DNA of 64,000 nucleotides from Fulvia fulva (lineage: Eukaryota > Ascomycota > Dothideomycetes > Mycosphaerellales > Mycosphaerellaceae). How positions within the stretch are numbered: the first letter of the stretch is position 1; every line of letters begins with the position of its first letter. Position numbers and translations under genes: made by a program. This document shows positions 34,395 through 45,266 of the stretch, piece by piece. The stretch covers positions 1,426,001-1,490,000 of the forward strand of contig NC_063021.1 of assembly GCF_020509005.1 (NCBI RefSeq), written 5' to 3'. Below the pieces are notes generated by a model. It did no database searches, was not told the origin of the DNA, and saw nothing but the letters and a program-made list of their open reading frames with translations.

Positions 34395-36251
34395 GTCTGC
34401 TGTTGGGGTTTGAGGTAGAGGCTGGGAGGAGGCGCGCGGTGGTAGCTTCAATGTCAAGATATGATCGGTCGAATCGTGCTATGCGTTGCCACTGTATGTC
34501 GGTGTTGTGACCAAGAGCAAGATGATGAGGGTAGGGAGGAGCCAGAGACAGCAAGGTGCGCGGCACAGCACGTGGCTAGCGGCAAGGTATGGCGGCAGGC
34601 GAGAGCGTGATTGATTGATTGATTGATGAGGGCTGTGATAGCGAAGTGGTGAGGGCAGGAGCGCAGGAGCGCAGGAGAGGAGGAAGGAAGGAACGAGGGA
34701 GAGAGAGTGGTCGTGGGTGAAAATGCGGCACGGTGGTGGTGTATTGGAAGAGAGTTGGCACCACTCACGCCTTAGATGAGCGATGGAGAGACCAAGTGCA
34801 AAGCAGGGCTGATTAGAGGCGCTCGGCGGCCGCGCAGGAGTGGACAGCAACGCGAGCGAGATGCAGCATCACGCAGCGCAGCGCAGCGTGCAGCAGATGG
34901 AACCTTGGGAGGGTTGGCGACGACGAACAAGATAGGTAGATACACCGAAGCCTGCCACCTGCCACTACATCCATTGAACCTTCCACCAAGGCACCCCTCC
35001 GCACCTTACAAGTTACAACGTCAACACAACACCAGCGGACAACCTTGGAAGTCTTTGCGAGAGCCAAACCCAGGCATTCTTCCGCCATCGACTGCCACAT
35101 CACCGTTAGACTTTGCTCCTTCGACGCCGCAGCACGAGTTGTGTGCCCGCCCGAGTTTCATCCAGCGCTTCTAGCATCCATGGATCGTAGGACACGGCGA
35201 GTGCGACTACTGCTTGGCTTCGTGTCATCTGCCATCATCATATCATCGGCAGCAGCAATGACAGTAGCATCATCATCGCGACCACCATCGTCGCGCTGGC
35301 AGTAACGTACACGGTACAGCACAGTACAGGACAGTACAATTACCGTGACCCTGCCTGACCCAGGCGCAGTAGAATTATACGCGTTTGACCCTTCCTCGCT
35401 GCAACTACCGCGGCCTGGATACACTTTACAGCCAGCGGTTCAAGAGGAACACTAAATCTATAATTCGACGCATCACTTTCCTGCCATCGAAACCTTCCCT
35501 TCTCTCAATCACGGCCAACACGACCGCCGAGTCAGCAGTTGCTGGTTCGCCTGTGCTTGCATACAGTAGTGAGCAAGTGAGCATCTTCAGATCGGCGGCC
35601 TATCCCAGCGGACATCGTCCCTCCAGCAGCCAGCACGCCCCTCACGCATACATGACACAGCCGTGCCAACGCGAACCATTCTGTAGCACCCTGCAGCCGC
35701 TCGCCGTGGCTCTTTGCATCGAGAGTGGCCGGAACGTAGCCCAGACAACCGGTCGAGCTTTCGCCGTGGCAGTCACTTCTGCGGCTCTGCCGGTTGCTGT
35801 AGCCATGAAGTGGAATGCGAGTATGCTCACCGCTGCAGGCGCTGTTGCTTTCAGCGACCTGCATGAGAAACTGTATAGGCGACGATGATGTGCGCTCCAC
35901 CGCCACGCACGGCAATGTTGTGGACAGGCGCATCTTCATGCATACGCAGCGCAGCCAATGCAGCGACCCGTGGAGCGTGTACTGTATCTGCAAAGAATGC
36001 TCCGCAAGGGTCATCCCGTCTTCGGCGACTGCATGATTGGCTCAGCCGGATGACACTTCGCTGATTGATTTTGTGCCAGACTTCACGTCCAGCTGCCTCT
36101 CCTGCAGCCCAGAGCCAGACAACGTGATCCCGTCATGCGCGCTGCCATCCACTCGACTCACTGCTGCAAAGCATACGCGCCGTGATCCATCAGCCAACCT
36201 TGCTTCCACCCTGCGCCCACTCGTTTCAGGATCCTCCCACGTCTCCGCAGA
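34395..36251. other. Divergent intergenic region, low complexity
   Basis: About 1.86 kb between two opposing start codons. It contains a (TGAT)n run near 34608-34627 and purine-rich GGA/GAG stretches at about 34645-34705. A 167-codon ORF at 35385-35888 begins with TTG and is not supported. No gene seen. Confidence 0.5.
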
Positions 36252-37226
36252 ATGGCAAAGTGCATTGCAAGCTTTCAACCTAGTGCAGCGGACACGTACC
36301 TGTACTCGTTGGCTAGAACTGCCGACACTGCCTTGGCGACCATCGGATCAGATGACACTTTGAGCTTGTTGGATGCCAGCAATCTCAAGCTCCTGCAAAG
36401 CGCCAAAGGGTGTCATTCCGGCGTCGCCTGCCTCGAGGCCGGAGGCGATTCTCATCTGGTCACTGGCGGTCGAGATGGTCTGGTCCGCTGCTGGGACACG
36501 AGAGCAAAGAAAGTTGCTGAATTTGCTGAACCGAGAGGAAATGGAATCTCCTCTCTGGCATGTGTCGACCACTACATCGCTGCTGGCACAGAAAGCCTAA
36601 AGGAAGGTCTGGGGGATGTTAGCGTGCTGGTATACGATACTCGCAATCCCTCGACACCACTCAGACAGTACAACGAGTCGCATACGGATACCGTCACCCA
36701 GCTCACATTTCACCCGACTCAGCCACATCTGCTTCTTTCCGGCAGTACAGATGGTCTTGTCTCCATCTTCGATGTCAACCAGGCCGACGAGGATGATGCG
36801 CTGCAGCAGGTCCTGAATCCACGGTCTGCGGTCCACTGCGCTGGATTCCTCGATCACGATATCGCTTACGTGGTATCGACTGACGAGCAATACTCACTGT
36901 ACCCGCTCGCGAAGACTGCTTCGGAGGACGAACAATTACCTCCGCCGATCGTGTTTGGCGACATCCGCAAGAAGCTGCAGTGTATGTATGTCGTCGACGT
37001 ACTCGTTCAGGAGGATGGACCACCTCTGATGGTATATGGCCACACCGAGAAGCAGACACTGTCCATCTCTTCACTTGGCGCACCTGGAGCTTGGTCTTTT
37101 GGGCAAAAGGTCGAACTGCCTGAAGCTCATGGCGAAGAAGTTGTCAGAGATCTGCTACTTGCTGGTCAACGGGCGTATAGCTGTGGAGAGGACGGTAATG
37201 TCAAGGCGTGGAGTCTTGGTGCGTGA
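36252..37226 (+). CDS. WD40-repeat protein, WDR89-like
   Basis: Single exon, 324 aa, filled by WD40 repeats. Recognisable blades include TYLYSLARTADTALATIGSD, HSGVACLEAGGDSHLVTGGR followed by DGLVRCWDTR, HTDTVTQLTFHPTQPHLLLS followed by GSTDGLVSIFDV, and the last EEVVRDLLLAGQRAYSCGED followed by GNVKAWSL. Its length and lack of extra domains match the WDR89 group of six/seven-bladed propellers, whose function is poorly defined. It probably acts as a protein-interaction scaffold. The downstream BTB-like gene begins within about 90-220 bp on the same strand. Confidence 0.8.
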   Translation: MAKCIASFQPSAADTYLYSLARTADTALATIGSDDTLSLLDASNLKLLQSAKGCHSGVACLEAGGDSHLVTGGRDGLVRCWDTRAKKVAEFAEPRGNGISSLACVDHYIAAGTESLKEGLGDVSVLVYDTRNPSTPLRQYNESHTDTVTQLTFHPTQPHLLLSGSTDGLVSIFDVNQADEDDALQQVLNPRSAVHCAGFLDHDIAYVVSTDEQYSLYPLAKTASEDEQLPPPIVFGDIRKKLQCMYVVDVLVQEDGPPLMVYGHTEKQTLSISSLGAPGAWSFGQKVELPEAHGEEVVRDLLLAGQRAYSCGEDGNVKAWSLGA

Positions 37227-37446
37227 GCCATCAGTAGGCTAGCTCTCCGTCTTCACTTCTGGTCTCACATCCTAGCATACCCTCGATCATTTAGGCGGTT
37301 CATTCCGTCCTCACATGCGCTTTGCCCCTGCTTCACCGTCTCACAATCGACCGTGGGCCTTGCGCTCGTGGCTACTTACCCCGTTGAATCTACTCAACAA
37401 CACTTACGAGCACAAGAAGCAACTAGCAGATCTTATCTCCTTGGGT

Positions 37447-38576
37447 ATGTCAACTCACGGCATCTACACTAGTCGCCTGAGATCCGCACGCATCAACAGG
37501 GCTTCACGAAGCCGTGGTCGGAGTCCCGACCTTGACAACATGATGTTTCAAGGCGATCATCTATGGGATCAAAGAGTTGCAGGTCCCGAGCGACAAAGGT
37601 ACCTTTGGGCTCTGCCTCCCACGTCGTACTCCACTGATGTCATGCTAGTCTTCTGGCGCGACTTCCCACTAAGCGACGACGCACCATATGTGACGACGAC
37701 GACGAAGACGACATCGAGATAGTCGAGAAGCCGGGATATCGGAAGAAAGCCATTGACCTGACCACTCCATTCACAGAACATGTGGAGACCCCTAGCGGTG
37801 ATGGTGAAGGGCCTTTGTTCGCGGTCATCACCATCAAGACCAGAGGTGGTCGCGTCATCAGGACTTTGGAGGATGTGACAGTGGTTCGCCAAATTTCCCA
37901 ATACGCCAAGAAGCTTGACAAGACAACGAGCCGGCGTGTTGAGATCATCGACGACTGCCAGCGCGACGAAGAGACGGTGTTGCAGATGCTGGAATTCTGT
38001 CACTCAGGGTCATTGCCATCCCTCACCACTGGACGATCACACTTGCTCTCGAGTCAGCTTCGCGAGAGGGTCAAGCTCTACGATCTTAGTCTCGCACTAG
38101 GCGTGCCAGGTCTGGAGACTGCGGTCATTGCCCAGATCCGCGGCTGCAGTGGGATGGATGCCGAAATCTCTGCAGACTTCGCTCGCTACTGCTACTTGCC
38201 AAGTCATGACCATGTGAATCCGCAGTGTACGCTTGGAGTACTCGTGAAGCAACTTCTGCGCACACACCTCACGGCCATGGGCCAAAGTGGTGCCGCGAAC
38301 TTAATTCAGGAAGAAGGTGGCCCTCTTGCGGGCCAGCTTCACAGCATACTCATGGAGAAATACCTGGCATCTGGAATGGAGGGCTCGGGCGAAGTCGAGC
38401 AAGGACATCACGAAGCAAGGACTCAATCGGGCGGATACTCAGAGGAGCTCCAAGAAGACCAAAAGCATGTATTTTCTTTGAGTAGGTGTTTGATATCACA
38501 GAGGATATGGACTGCATATGCTCTGAATCGATGCTCTGCAGTACATGAGTCTGGGTGCTCTTCCCGAATAGCATGA
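37447..38576 (+). CDS. BTB/POZ-like domain protein, ends uncertain
   Basis: Two exons, 37447-37598 and 37649-38576, with a 50-bp intron (weak donor GTACCT, acceptor GCTAG). The splice keeps the frame and yields RQSLLARLPTKRRRTICDDDDEDD. An in-frame ATG at 37315 is an alternative start. The stretch FAVITIKTRGGRVIRTLEDV, VRQISQYAKKL, VEIIDDCQRDEETVLQMLEF, then a helical LYDLSLALGVPGLE, resembles a divergent BTB/POZ fold, which mediates dimerisation or Cul3 binding. After about 38470 the translation loses coding character. The last exon may instead splice from 38481 (donor GTAGGT) to 38939, joining this gene to the Pro-rich ORF downstream. The family call is moderate. Confidence 0.55.
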
Positions 38577-38925
38577 CACCAGAACGAAATGGTTTCAGCC
38601 ACGGCCTCCGAATTGAGCCGACCAAGAGAAGTCAATGGCAATGCACGGTCCCAGTCTTTTTCCCGACACGTGCTTTGAAGCAGTCACAATGATTCCGCGC
38701 AGCAACAAAGGTCTTGTTCCGACCATTGTGTGCTCACAATGTCTCGTCCCGTGTCGATGGCGTGGCAACATTTTACAATGAACACAGCCGTTTGGCGCTT
38801 TGTTGACGAGAAACTTGATAAGCGACCTGGCCGGGTCTGTATGCTCAAGTTCTCCATACAAACACTAACAGCCCTTGAGACAGAGTCCTTTAACACATCA
38901 CACTCGACTCTAGACAAGTACTGAC

Positions 38926-40368
38926 ATGTTTCCTGCAGAGAGTGACGGTCTCGATTTCAACGCCGCTGGCACGGCAGAAGTCAGACCCGATCCTACCAAG
39001 TGGACGAAAATGAAACCCTTCTTCACTGGTCCTCAAGAAAAGCCTCCGAAAGAGGCCCCTGCTCCTTACGCACCACTAGCTCAGCCTCAGCCTCCTCGTC
39101 GACCCCCACCAATGAACCGTGCGGCCAGTGCGGGTCTCCAGGTTACGCTCCAAAACAACATGGTATCCCTCGCAGAGATGCAGGAGCGTGTCAATGCCGA
39201 CCCGAGTAAGCACGCCTACCTCCCTCCCATGCCTGCTCCACCACTCAAGACAATACCACGGACCATGAGAAAAGCTAACCCAACTGCCGTACCACAGACA
39301 GAACCCATTGAGCCCATTGCAAACGCTGAGCGTCCCGTGATGACGCCACGAGCGGCCACAACACCTCCAGCGGGCGCAGCGTCGACGCCGATAAAACGAA
39401 AGCCGGTTCCGAAGGCTACGCCCGGCGCTGCAGCGGCGGCGGCTGCTGCGATGTATCCCGGGTCCAAGATGCAGCGTAGCAAGACGTATGATGCGACCAC
39501 GAGTGTGCCCGACCATGAAACTAGTGAGCTTCACGCAGCGCCTACGTCCCAACAACCTGTTACACTACCCACGCAGCAGGACTCGCATCCCCCACCGGAG
39601 ATGGAACCTGAGACTATGCCACGTCGACCCAATCTCTCACGCTCAGCATTCTCCAAGCCGATGGTACGAAACCGCAAGGATGTCAGGGATTCTTTCGTAC
39701 CGCCTCGTGCTTTCTATGGCCCAGCCTCGAAGGTGAGACCATCTCGTCCCAGTGGGAAGAGCCTACCTCCTTCTCAGGCGATTCGCGTTCAGACCCCTAC
39801 CTTGCTATATGAGTTTAGCGTGGGTCTGGGCTCGCAAGCTCGGAGCGACACCACCTTCGAGCGACATGCGCGGTCTGAGAAGGAGATAGGGAAGAGCACC
39901 GATACTAGAGACTGTCTCGTGGCCGCTGCCACCACTTCTGTAGTGCCTCGACGGTATGGATGTAAGACAGAGGTAAGTCGAAGTGGAAAGAGCTTTGTGA
40001 GGAGAGTCTCACGTGCTTAGTGCGGTGTGCATGTTAAGTGAATAGGGTCGTTAGACGGTGGTTATCGTGATCACTGTGGTAGTTCTGATTGATTCGGCTG
40101 TTGCCGACGCCAAGGTAATTTTGGAGGTTCGAGTCGTGAGTTTTCTTCCAAGTCACGGTGCTAACATCGACTCTGATCTTCGTTCCCGAATTGTACTAAC
40201 ATCTGCCAGGGCCATTTCGCATCCTCAGCATCTCGCAAGCGTGCGGGTAAATCCTCTCACGACCAGGATATGTTTGCTGTCGGGGCGGCGGATTTCCCGG
40301 CACGCTTGCGAGATGCTGAGGATGCGAAATGGCCCTGGCAGATGTTACCATCAAACCACCTCCTGTAG
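38926..40368 (+). CDS. Pro/Ala-rich protein, possibly a downstream part of the BTB gene
   Basis: Exons 38926-39972 and 40210-40368 give 401 aa. The 237-bp intron has GTAAGT and a perfect TACTAAC branch before CCAG, phase 0. Without splicing the frame ends at 40020. The protein is rich in Pro, Ala and basic residues (PQPPRRPPPMNRA, an Ala run AAAAAAAA, PIKRKPVPKATPG) and has no recognised domain. The ATG at 38926 overlaps a good acceptor (TACTGAC ... CTGCAG at 38938), so this could be an internal exon of the BTB gene. The last exon contains both arms of a 48-bp inverted repeat, so its C-terminus is partly encoded by the repeat. Confidence 0.5.
40197..40347. repeat. Perfect 48-bp inverted repeat with 55-bp spacer
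   Basis: Arm 1 is 40197-40244 and arm 2 is 40300-40347. The reverse complement of arm 2 equals arm 1 at all 48 positions. Arm 1 covers the TAAC of a TACTAAC branch point, the CCAG acceptor and the start of the following exon. Confidence 0.97.
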
Positions 40369-40744
40369 CTCAGTATAGCATGCCCATATTGACCATGGTC
40401 TTCAAAGCTTTTTGTATGACCATCTCTGCGCGTCACCTCCCCAGCATCATCTAGGTCTGACGACACGCTCTTGATGACTTCATCCACGTTGCTTCGACCC
40501 TGTCTACCATAACCTCAAGAGCTCTTTACTGCCTCTCCGCATGCACGAACATGCTATTTCAGGCTCAGCACTCTACCGGCCAGGATGTGTCCAACGGCAA
40601 GTACCTCCGAGAAGTACCCCATCTCCGAAGACGGAGTTACGATAGTCCGTATCGCATGTAAGAGAGTCTGACATACATGCTCAACATGAACATACTTCGT
40701 TAGCAACTGAACTCAGCGGAACAACCCAAGCGAAACAAGCCAAG
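40369..40744. other. Intergenic, Pro-rich gene / glyoxalase-fold gene
   Basis: 376 bp with no gene recognised; presumably 3' UTR and promoter. Confidence 0.5.
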
Positions 40745-41208
40745 ATGATCACAGGCATAGCACACATAAACCTCCTCGTCCCAATCGGAACCCTCGACCA
40801 AGCCGAAGCATTCTACGGCAAAACCCTAGGCCTCACACCAAGACCCGGTCCAGAGGGATGGGCAGGCCGACTAGCTTGGTGCATATGACCCACCATACCT
40901 GATACATTCACTTCACTAATGCGTTCAAAAGGTTCGACATCGGCACCTCAGGCCAACAAGTGCACATCGCCTTCGGCGAGAATGAGAATCTGAAATCATC
41001 TCGACACCCCTGCTTCAAGATCGAGTCTCCCGGTGCGCTTCAAGAGCTCAAGCAGAAGGTATGGGAGCATCATCTGAAAGGCGACGCCGCAGGGCCGAAA
41101 GAAGCGGATGAACCTGGAGCGCAGAATTCAGGGAATCAGGGGAAGGGGTATCCTACTCGGTTTTTTGCTCGGGATTATGCTGGTAATAGGTTGGAGTTCA
41201 GTCTGTGA
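40745..41208 (+). CDS. Glyoxalase/VOC-superfamily small protein
   Basis: Exons 40745-40878 and 40932-41208 (53-bp intron) encode 136 aa. The start MITGIAHINLLVP, followed by QAEAFYGKTLGLTPRPGPEG, is the first beta-alpha-beta-beta-beta module of the vicinal oxygen chelate fold. The end (PTRFFARDYAGNRLEFSL) is the second module with the usual metal-ligand Glu. The intron donor is the unusual GTGCAT, but splicing restores RLAWFDIGTSGQQVHIAF, which fits the family; read-through hits TGA at once. Such proteins are dioxygenase/glyoxalase-like metal enzymes; the substrate is unknown. The stop lies 106 bp from the converging stop of the next gene. Confidence 0.78.
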
Positions 41209-41314
41209 ACGAAATTCAAGTATGTAAAGGCAGTAAAAAACACTGTTCTGCCAAGTTTGCAGTGGTTTCTAGTACAGTGATGCCTTGTTCTGCGTCATGT
41301 GTTTCATGCAAGTC

Positions 41315-42998
41315 TCAAATGCTCTCTTCATCAGCTGGGGTGGCGACGGCAGAGTCGACAGCTTCTTCGATCTCCTTCTTGTCTTCAGTCTCCTTCTTGA
41401 TCTCAGGCTCCGTAGTCAGGCGTGCACTTCTACGCTTCTTCGTTGGAGCGACATTTCCGTCTGGACTTGGAGTACCTGCCTCCTTGTCCATCTCGTCTGA
41501 TTTGCGCTTGGAACGCCGTGGTGGCGATGGCTTCTTCTCATGTTGGCCATTGTCGGAGGCACCAGCTGTACCCGCGCCTCGTCCCTTGGCTCGACGCTTT
41601 GCTGGTGGGGACGGCTTCTCACTCGGTGGCGATGACTTCTCACTTGATGGAGATGGCTTCTCACTCGGCAAAGATGGTTTCTGACTTGGTGGCGTTGGTT
41701 TCTGAACGGTGATAGTGTCCTCCTCGGTGATAACCAGCGTATCAACCGTCTTCGCGTGGTCTTTGAGGCCCTCTTTGGGTGGCAACAGACTATCTGCATT
41801 GGAGTCGTTTCCAAGAGCACGGGCTTTGCCTCGACGTGGCTTTGGAGGAGCTGGGTGCTCTAGCTCTTTGTTGCTGATAAGCTCTTCTGGCCGAGTGCTT
41901 TGGTCCTTTGAGGGTGGGGACGGCTCCTTTGGCTCGGCCTTGGCTCTGGTGCGTCGCTTCTGTCGGAGAAAAGGATGTCAGTCACAATCGAGTACCATGT
42001 GGTAGTGTCTCGGAGACTGATGTTGAGTTGCGGATGAAAACCTTTCCGCCAATACGACTTACCTTGGGCGGTGATGGCTTCTGTGCCTCACCGGTATTGT
42101 CAAGCTCCTCTTCTGGCTGAGCACGTCGTTTCCTGGATGGTGGTGCTGGCGCCTGTGGTTCGGTAGTCACTCTGGTGCCTCGCTTCTTCTGAACAGCAGG
42201 GTGTTAGCATCTTTCTCGGTAGCCTGTGGCCAATACGTACCTTTGGTGGCGATGTGTTTTCTGCCAACTCATTGTTCTCGAGCTCTTCTTCTGGCTGGGC
42301 GCGGCGTTTCTTCGATGGTGGCGATGGCTCTTGTGGCTCGACATTCTGTTTGACGCCGCGCTTCTTGATGAGCTTCTCATCAAGCACTTTGACGAGCTTC
42401 GGACCGTTCTTGTGGTATTCGACAGTGCATCCCTCGAAGTTGCTGGGGACCTTGCGCAGGCCGACAGAGTGAGACTTGGTGTTGTATGCGATGATCTTGC
42501 GATTGCCCGGAACGTATCTGCTCAGACGTACGAAAATCTCTGGAGGATCGCCTGGCAGGGTTGGTGGGAAGCCACGGTTCACATCCAGCAAGACCCAGTC
42601 TGTATGTCGGTTAGTACAGTAGCTCTCAGAGTTGGTTAAGATTTCTCACTCTCGGTGCCTTCGATAGGCAGTGGCTCGTATCCGCGACCCATCTTCTTGC
42701 CTTCGGGGCTGTTCTTATCCTTGTCACGGCGCTGTCGCTCGCGTGTTGCGCGGTTGATGAAGCTCTCCTTTTCGAGAGCAAGCTCGTGCTTGCGCTGTGA
42801 GGCGGTGCCATTTGGAATTTGACCGCAAGCGTCGGTTGCTGGCTCCTTCACCTTCATCATATCCTTGACCTTTTCATCGGAGAATCCAAACAGCTTGAAG
42901 TCATCTTTCATGGCCTCGGGTTGGAGACCTTGTGGCGGTATTGTGGGACGAGCGAGGCGGTCCAGTTGCTGTCTGCGGTCAGCTTCTTCGCCTGCCAT
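41315..42998 (-). CDS. Basic, repeat-containing nuclear-type protein of unknown function
   Basis: Four exons: 42998-42650, 42599-42241, 42188-42063 and 41959-41315, giving 492 aa. Introns are 50, 52 and 103 bp with good branch points (TACTAAC, GCTAAC, TGACTGAC). The N-terminal third includes DDFKLFGFSDEKVKDMM and a likely globular segment WVLLDVNRGFPPTLP, PPEIFVRLSRYVPGNRKIIA and GLRKVPSNFEGCTVEY. The rest is a series of similar basic units of the form PSPPS(K/R)KRRAQPEEEL, then SPPKK(R/K)RxTR, then PSPPSEKPSPPSEK heptads. Multiple KKRR-type clusters suggest nuclear localisation. Exon 3 is one complete unit flanked by phase-0 introns at the same motif. No known domain is recognised. Confidence 0.72.
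41960..42330 (-). repeat. Duplicated exon-intron units within the basic protein gene
   Basis: Exon 2's end, exon 3 and exon 4's start repeat the same peptide pattern (PSRKRRAQPEEEL, then SPPK, intron, K(K/R)RxTR, then EP). Introns 2 and 3 interrupt at the identical PPK/K position and share CGTATTGGC just inside their 5' ends. Confidence 0.75.
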
Positions 42999-44025
42999 GT
43001 TGAGTGTGAATCTGGTTTGTGGAAGGTGAAGTTGATGGAAGGAAGTCGTGCTGGTGTGCAACGCCGGGAAGTGGTGGGGTTAACGGCGACGCTTGTGCAC
43101 GGTGGGAATTGCTTTTGGTAAGGATGAAGCGCGAACAGCAGAACTTACCGATGGACGAGGCATGGTCGGCTTGTTGTGGATTCTTGTATGTTCTTCGGGC
43201 AATATGCTGTCTGTTCTTGGGTTGAGTCGTGGAAAGAAAATTGATCTGTTCGAGAAAAGATTCAATGCCGACTTATATGGTACGTTGGTGGCTGGGAGAG
43301 GTCCTATTGTCTTATTCACGTCTATTGTGCCGGAACATTCGCACGTGGTCGACAATACTCACGCGGTCTATGTAATGCTTACGACAATAGCAGTGCTCGA
43401 GGTCAAGCAGAGTCTGTATTGTCGGATAATGTTGGTATTGTTGTGTCTGCCATATGCTGGCAATGTGGTCAGGATCAACGCAGGGAGCTGTGCCCTTCCC
43501 GCTGTCCTGGGTTGCATCATCTGTCCGACCAGTAATCTCGCCGCGAACCTCTTTCCACGGAATCGATGCTTGACGGCTTATTTGCAGATGCCAGGTCTTT
43601 TGACACAGGCGATTGACGCGGCACTGGCGAGAGCAATAGTGACAAAAACCTGAACAGAGTTCCCCCAGTACCTCGTGTCTTGCAAGCACTACCGAATAGA
43701 GACACGCGCGTCTGCACTTCGATGTTCTGGAGCAACTGCTGCGCCAGAACCTTGATCAGGTGGCCGCATCTGTTTGGCGACAGCGTTCATTGTCGAGCTT
43801 CGTTCGATTGCTTGGGATACCGAATCCTCATACCAAACGGGCTCCTCCTTCGGTCGAGATGATGCCCATTCCCAGCCATAACTGGAGCCACCAGGTGCAA
43901 GCTGAACACGGAGTACCACGGCGCTTGGCTGGATATGTCGTGTAGAATCTCCGCCGGTCAATAGTGCGGTGGAGACTCTGAGCGAGTCAAACGCAGATTC
44001 ATATACGATGCGACCTTCATTCGTC
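42999..44025. other. Intergenic, basic protein gene / COQ7
   Basis: About 1 kb between the minus-strand start at 42998 and the COQ7 stop. A 186-codon plus-strand ORF at 43093-43653 starts with TTG and has no recognised features. It should contain the promoter of the basic-protein gene. Confidence 0.5.
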
Positions 44026-44760
44026 TCAGACCCTCTCGCTCACCCAGATCGCACCTCTGCATCCCGCTCGGATGACTCCTGTCAGGAGCTCATACGGATT
44101 CGCCTCCTTTGCATCGTTCTCCACCGCGTGATCAAGATGCTCCAGCTCCTCATCTCGGATTCTCCTAATGTCCGTTACCAACTCTCTCAACTCCTCGCCC
44201 GGCTCCTCTCCTCTCTCCTCCATGTCCTTGAACCAACTCAACAGCTCTCTGACCTGATTGTTGTAATGATCACCAATCTCCGTCTCCACAGCCTCGGTGC
44301 AAGCCATTGCAGCCTCTCTACCCATCACCCCTGTACTCCAGCCAAGAACTGTTGCCGCAGCCTGCCACATGGGATACATTGCGGTCGGTCTTATGCGGTG
44401 CTTCGCCAACAGTTCGTTGAACTTGGTGAAATGGCCGGCTTCTTGATCATACATGTGCTTCATCAGAGGTCGGAGATGAGGATGTGCCTTGACGATGGGT
44501 GGTGTTTGCGAGGTGTAGATCAGGGTCGCAGCGAGCTCGCCGGCATGATTTACACGCAAGGCAGACTCAAGGAAACGTTTCTGTGCATGATTGAGAGGTC
44601 TCCCGCGAGCTTCTGTTCGGGGCGTCTTCAACGTTGCGGGTTCCTTCTCAACCTGGTCTCGATGTATGCTCGAGGCGGCGAACGTTCGGCGAGCTTGCAG
44701 TTGGAAGGCCAATGGTGTGACACGTGCCTTGAGGGGCAGAGAAGGTGTAACTCGCGACAT
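44026..44760 (-). CDS. COQ7: Ubiquinone biosynthesis hydroxylase Coq7
   Basis: Single exon, 244 aa. I start at ATG 44760 (MSRVTPSLPLK); the longer frame begins with TTG. The first ~40 residues are Arg/Ser/Ala-rich without acids (ARVTPLAFQLQARRTFAAS), typical of a mitochondrial presequence. The di-iron carboxylate hydroxylase fold carries its ligands in ESALRVNHAGELAATLIY, HMYDQEAGHFTKFNELL, CTEAVETEIGDHYNNQ and IRDEELEHLDHA. Coq7 hydroxylates 5-demethoxyubiquinone in coenzyme Q synthesis on the matrix side of the inner membrane within the CoQ synthome. All expected E/ExxH positions are present, so it should be active. Confidence 0.95.
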   Translation of the reverse strand: MSRVTPSLPLKARVTPLAFQLQARRTFAASSIHRDQVEKEPATLKTPRTEARGRPLNHAQKRFLESALRVNHAGELAATLIYTSQTPPIVKAHPHLRPLMKHMYDQEAGHFTKFNELLAKHRIRPTAMYPMWQAAATVLGWSTGVMGREAAMACTEAVETEIGDHYNNQVRELLSWFKDMEERGEEPGEELRELVTDIRRIRDEELEHLDHAVENDAKEANPYELLTGVIRAGCRGAIWVSERV

Positions 44761-45266
44761 AACCGCAGTCGCGAGATGATGGTTGCAAGATATGTACCGA
44801 CAAGCAAGAATACACAGAACGTCGTGAAAGTCAAGGCGTTGCTGCCGTTTCCAGTTCTTGACGACGTCAGGGATCTGGCCGTTAGCGCCGATCAAGCGGC
44901 TCGGTCCATGTGCGGTAGACGCGCGCTGATGCGCATGGCAGGAGCACTTTCACTTCGTCGTTGCTGGCTTCACCTCACTTTTCTATTGTCTTCGCTCCGA
45001 CCGGCCTGCAACAATAGAGACTACATGTACGCACTTCTGGCCACTGCGACTCTCCGATACTATCGCTGAACATCTTTCGACACCTTTTCTACCCATTCAT
45101 ATCACCAAACCCCGTTCTTTGGCTCGCTCGACGCGAACACAAACCCAACAAAGAAAGACGCCCATCTTGACACCATCTTGAACCTCGAATCACGACTTAG
45201 GCGCACATCAAGTCGCTACAGAAACCATCCCCATTCTTTTAAGACTCCTCCCAATTCGCCTACACC
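44761..45266. promoter_or_regulatory. Divergent promoter region of COQ7 and RTF1
   Basis: 506 bp between opposing start codons. CT-rich leader sequence is visible from about 45070 to 45260. No defined site is claimed. Confidence 0.45.

Noticed and set aside
35385..35888. 167-codon plus-strand ORF
   Set aside because: Starts at TTG in a low-complexity intergenic region; no supporting features.
43093..43653. 186-codon plus-strand ORF
   Set aside because: Starts at TTG, overlaps the leader of the basic-protein gene and shows no domain.
44761..44895. N-terminal extension of COQ7
   Set aside because: The extended frame begins with TTG, and the ATG at 44760 is followed directly by a good mitochondrial presequence.
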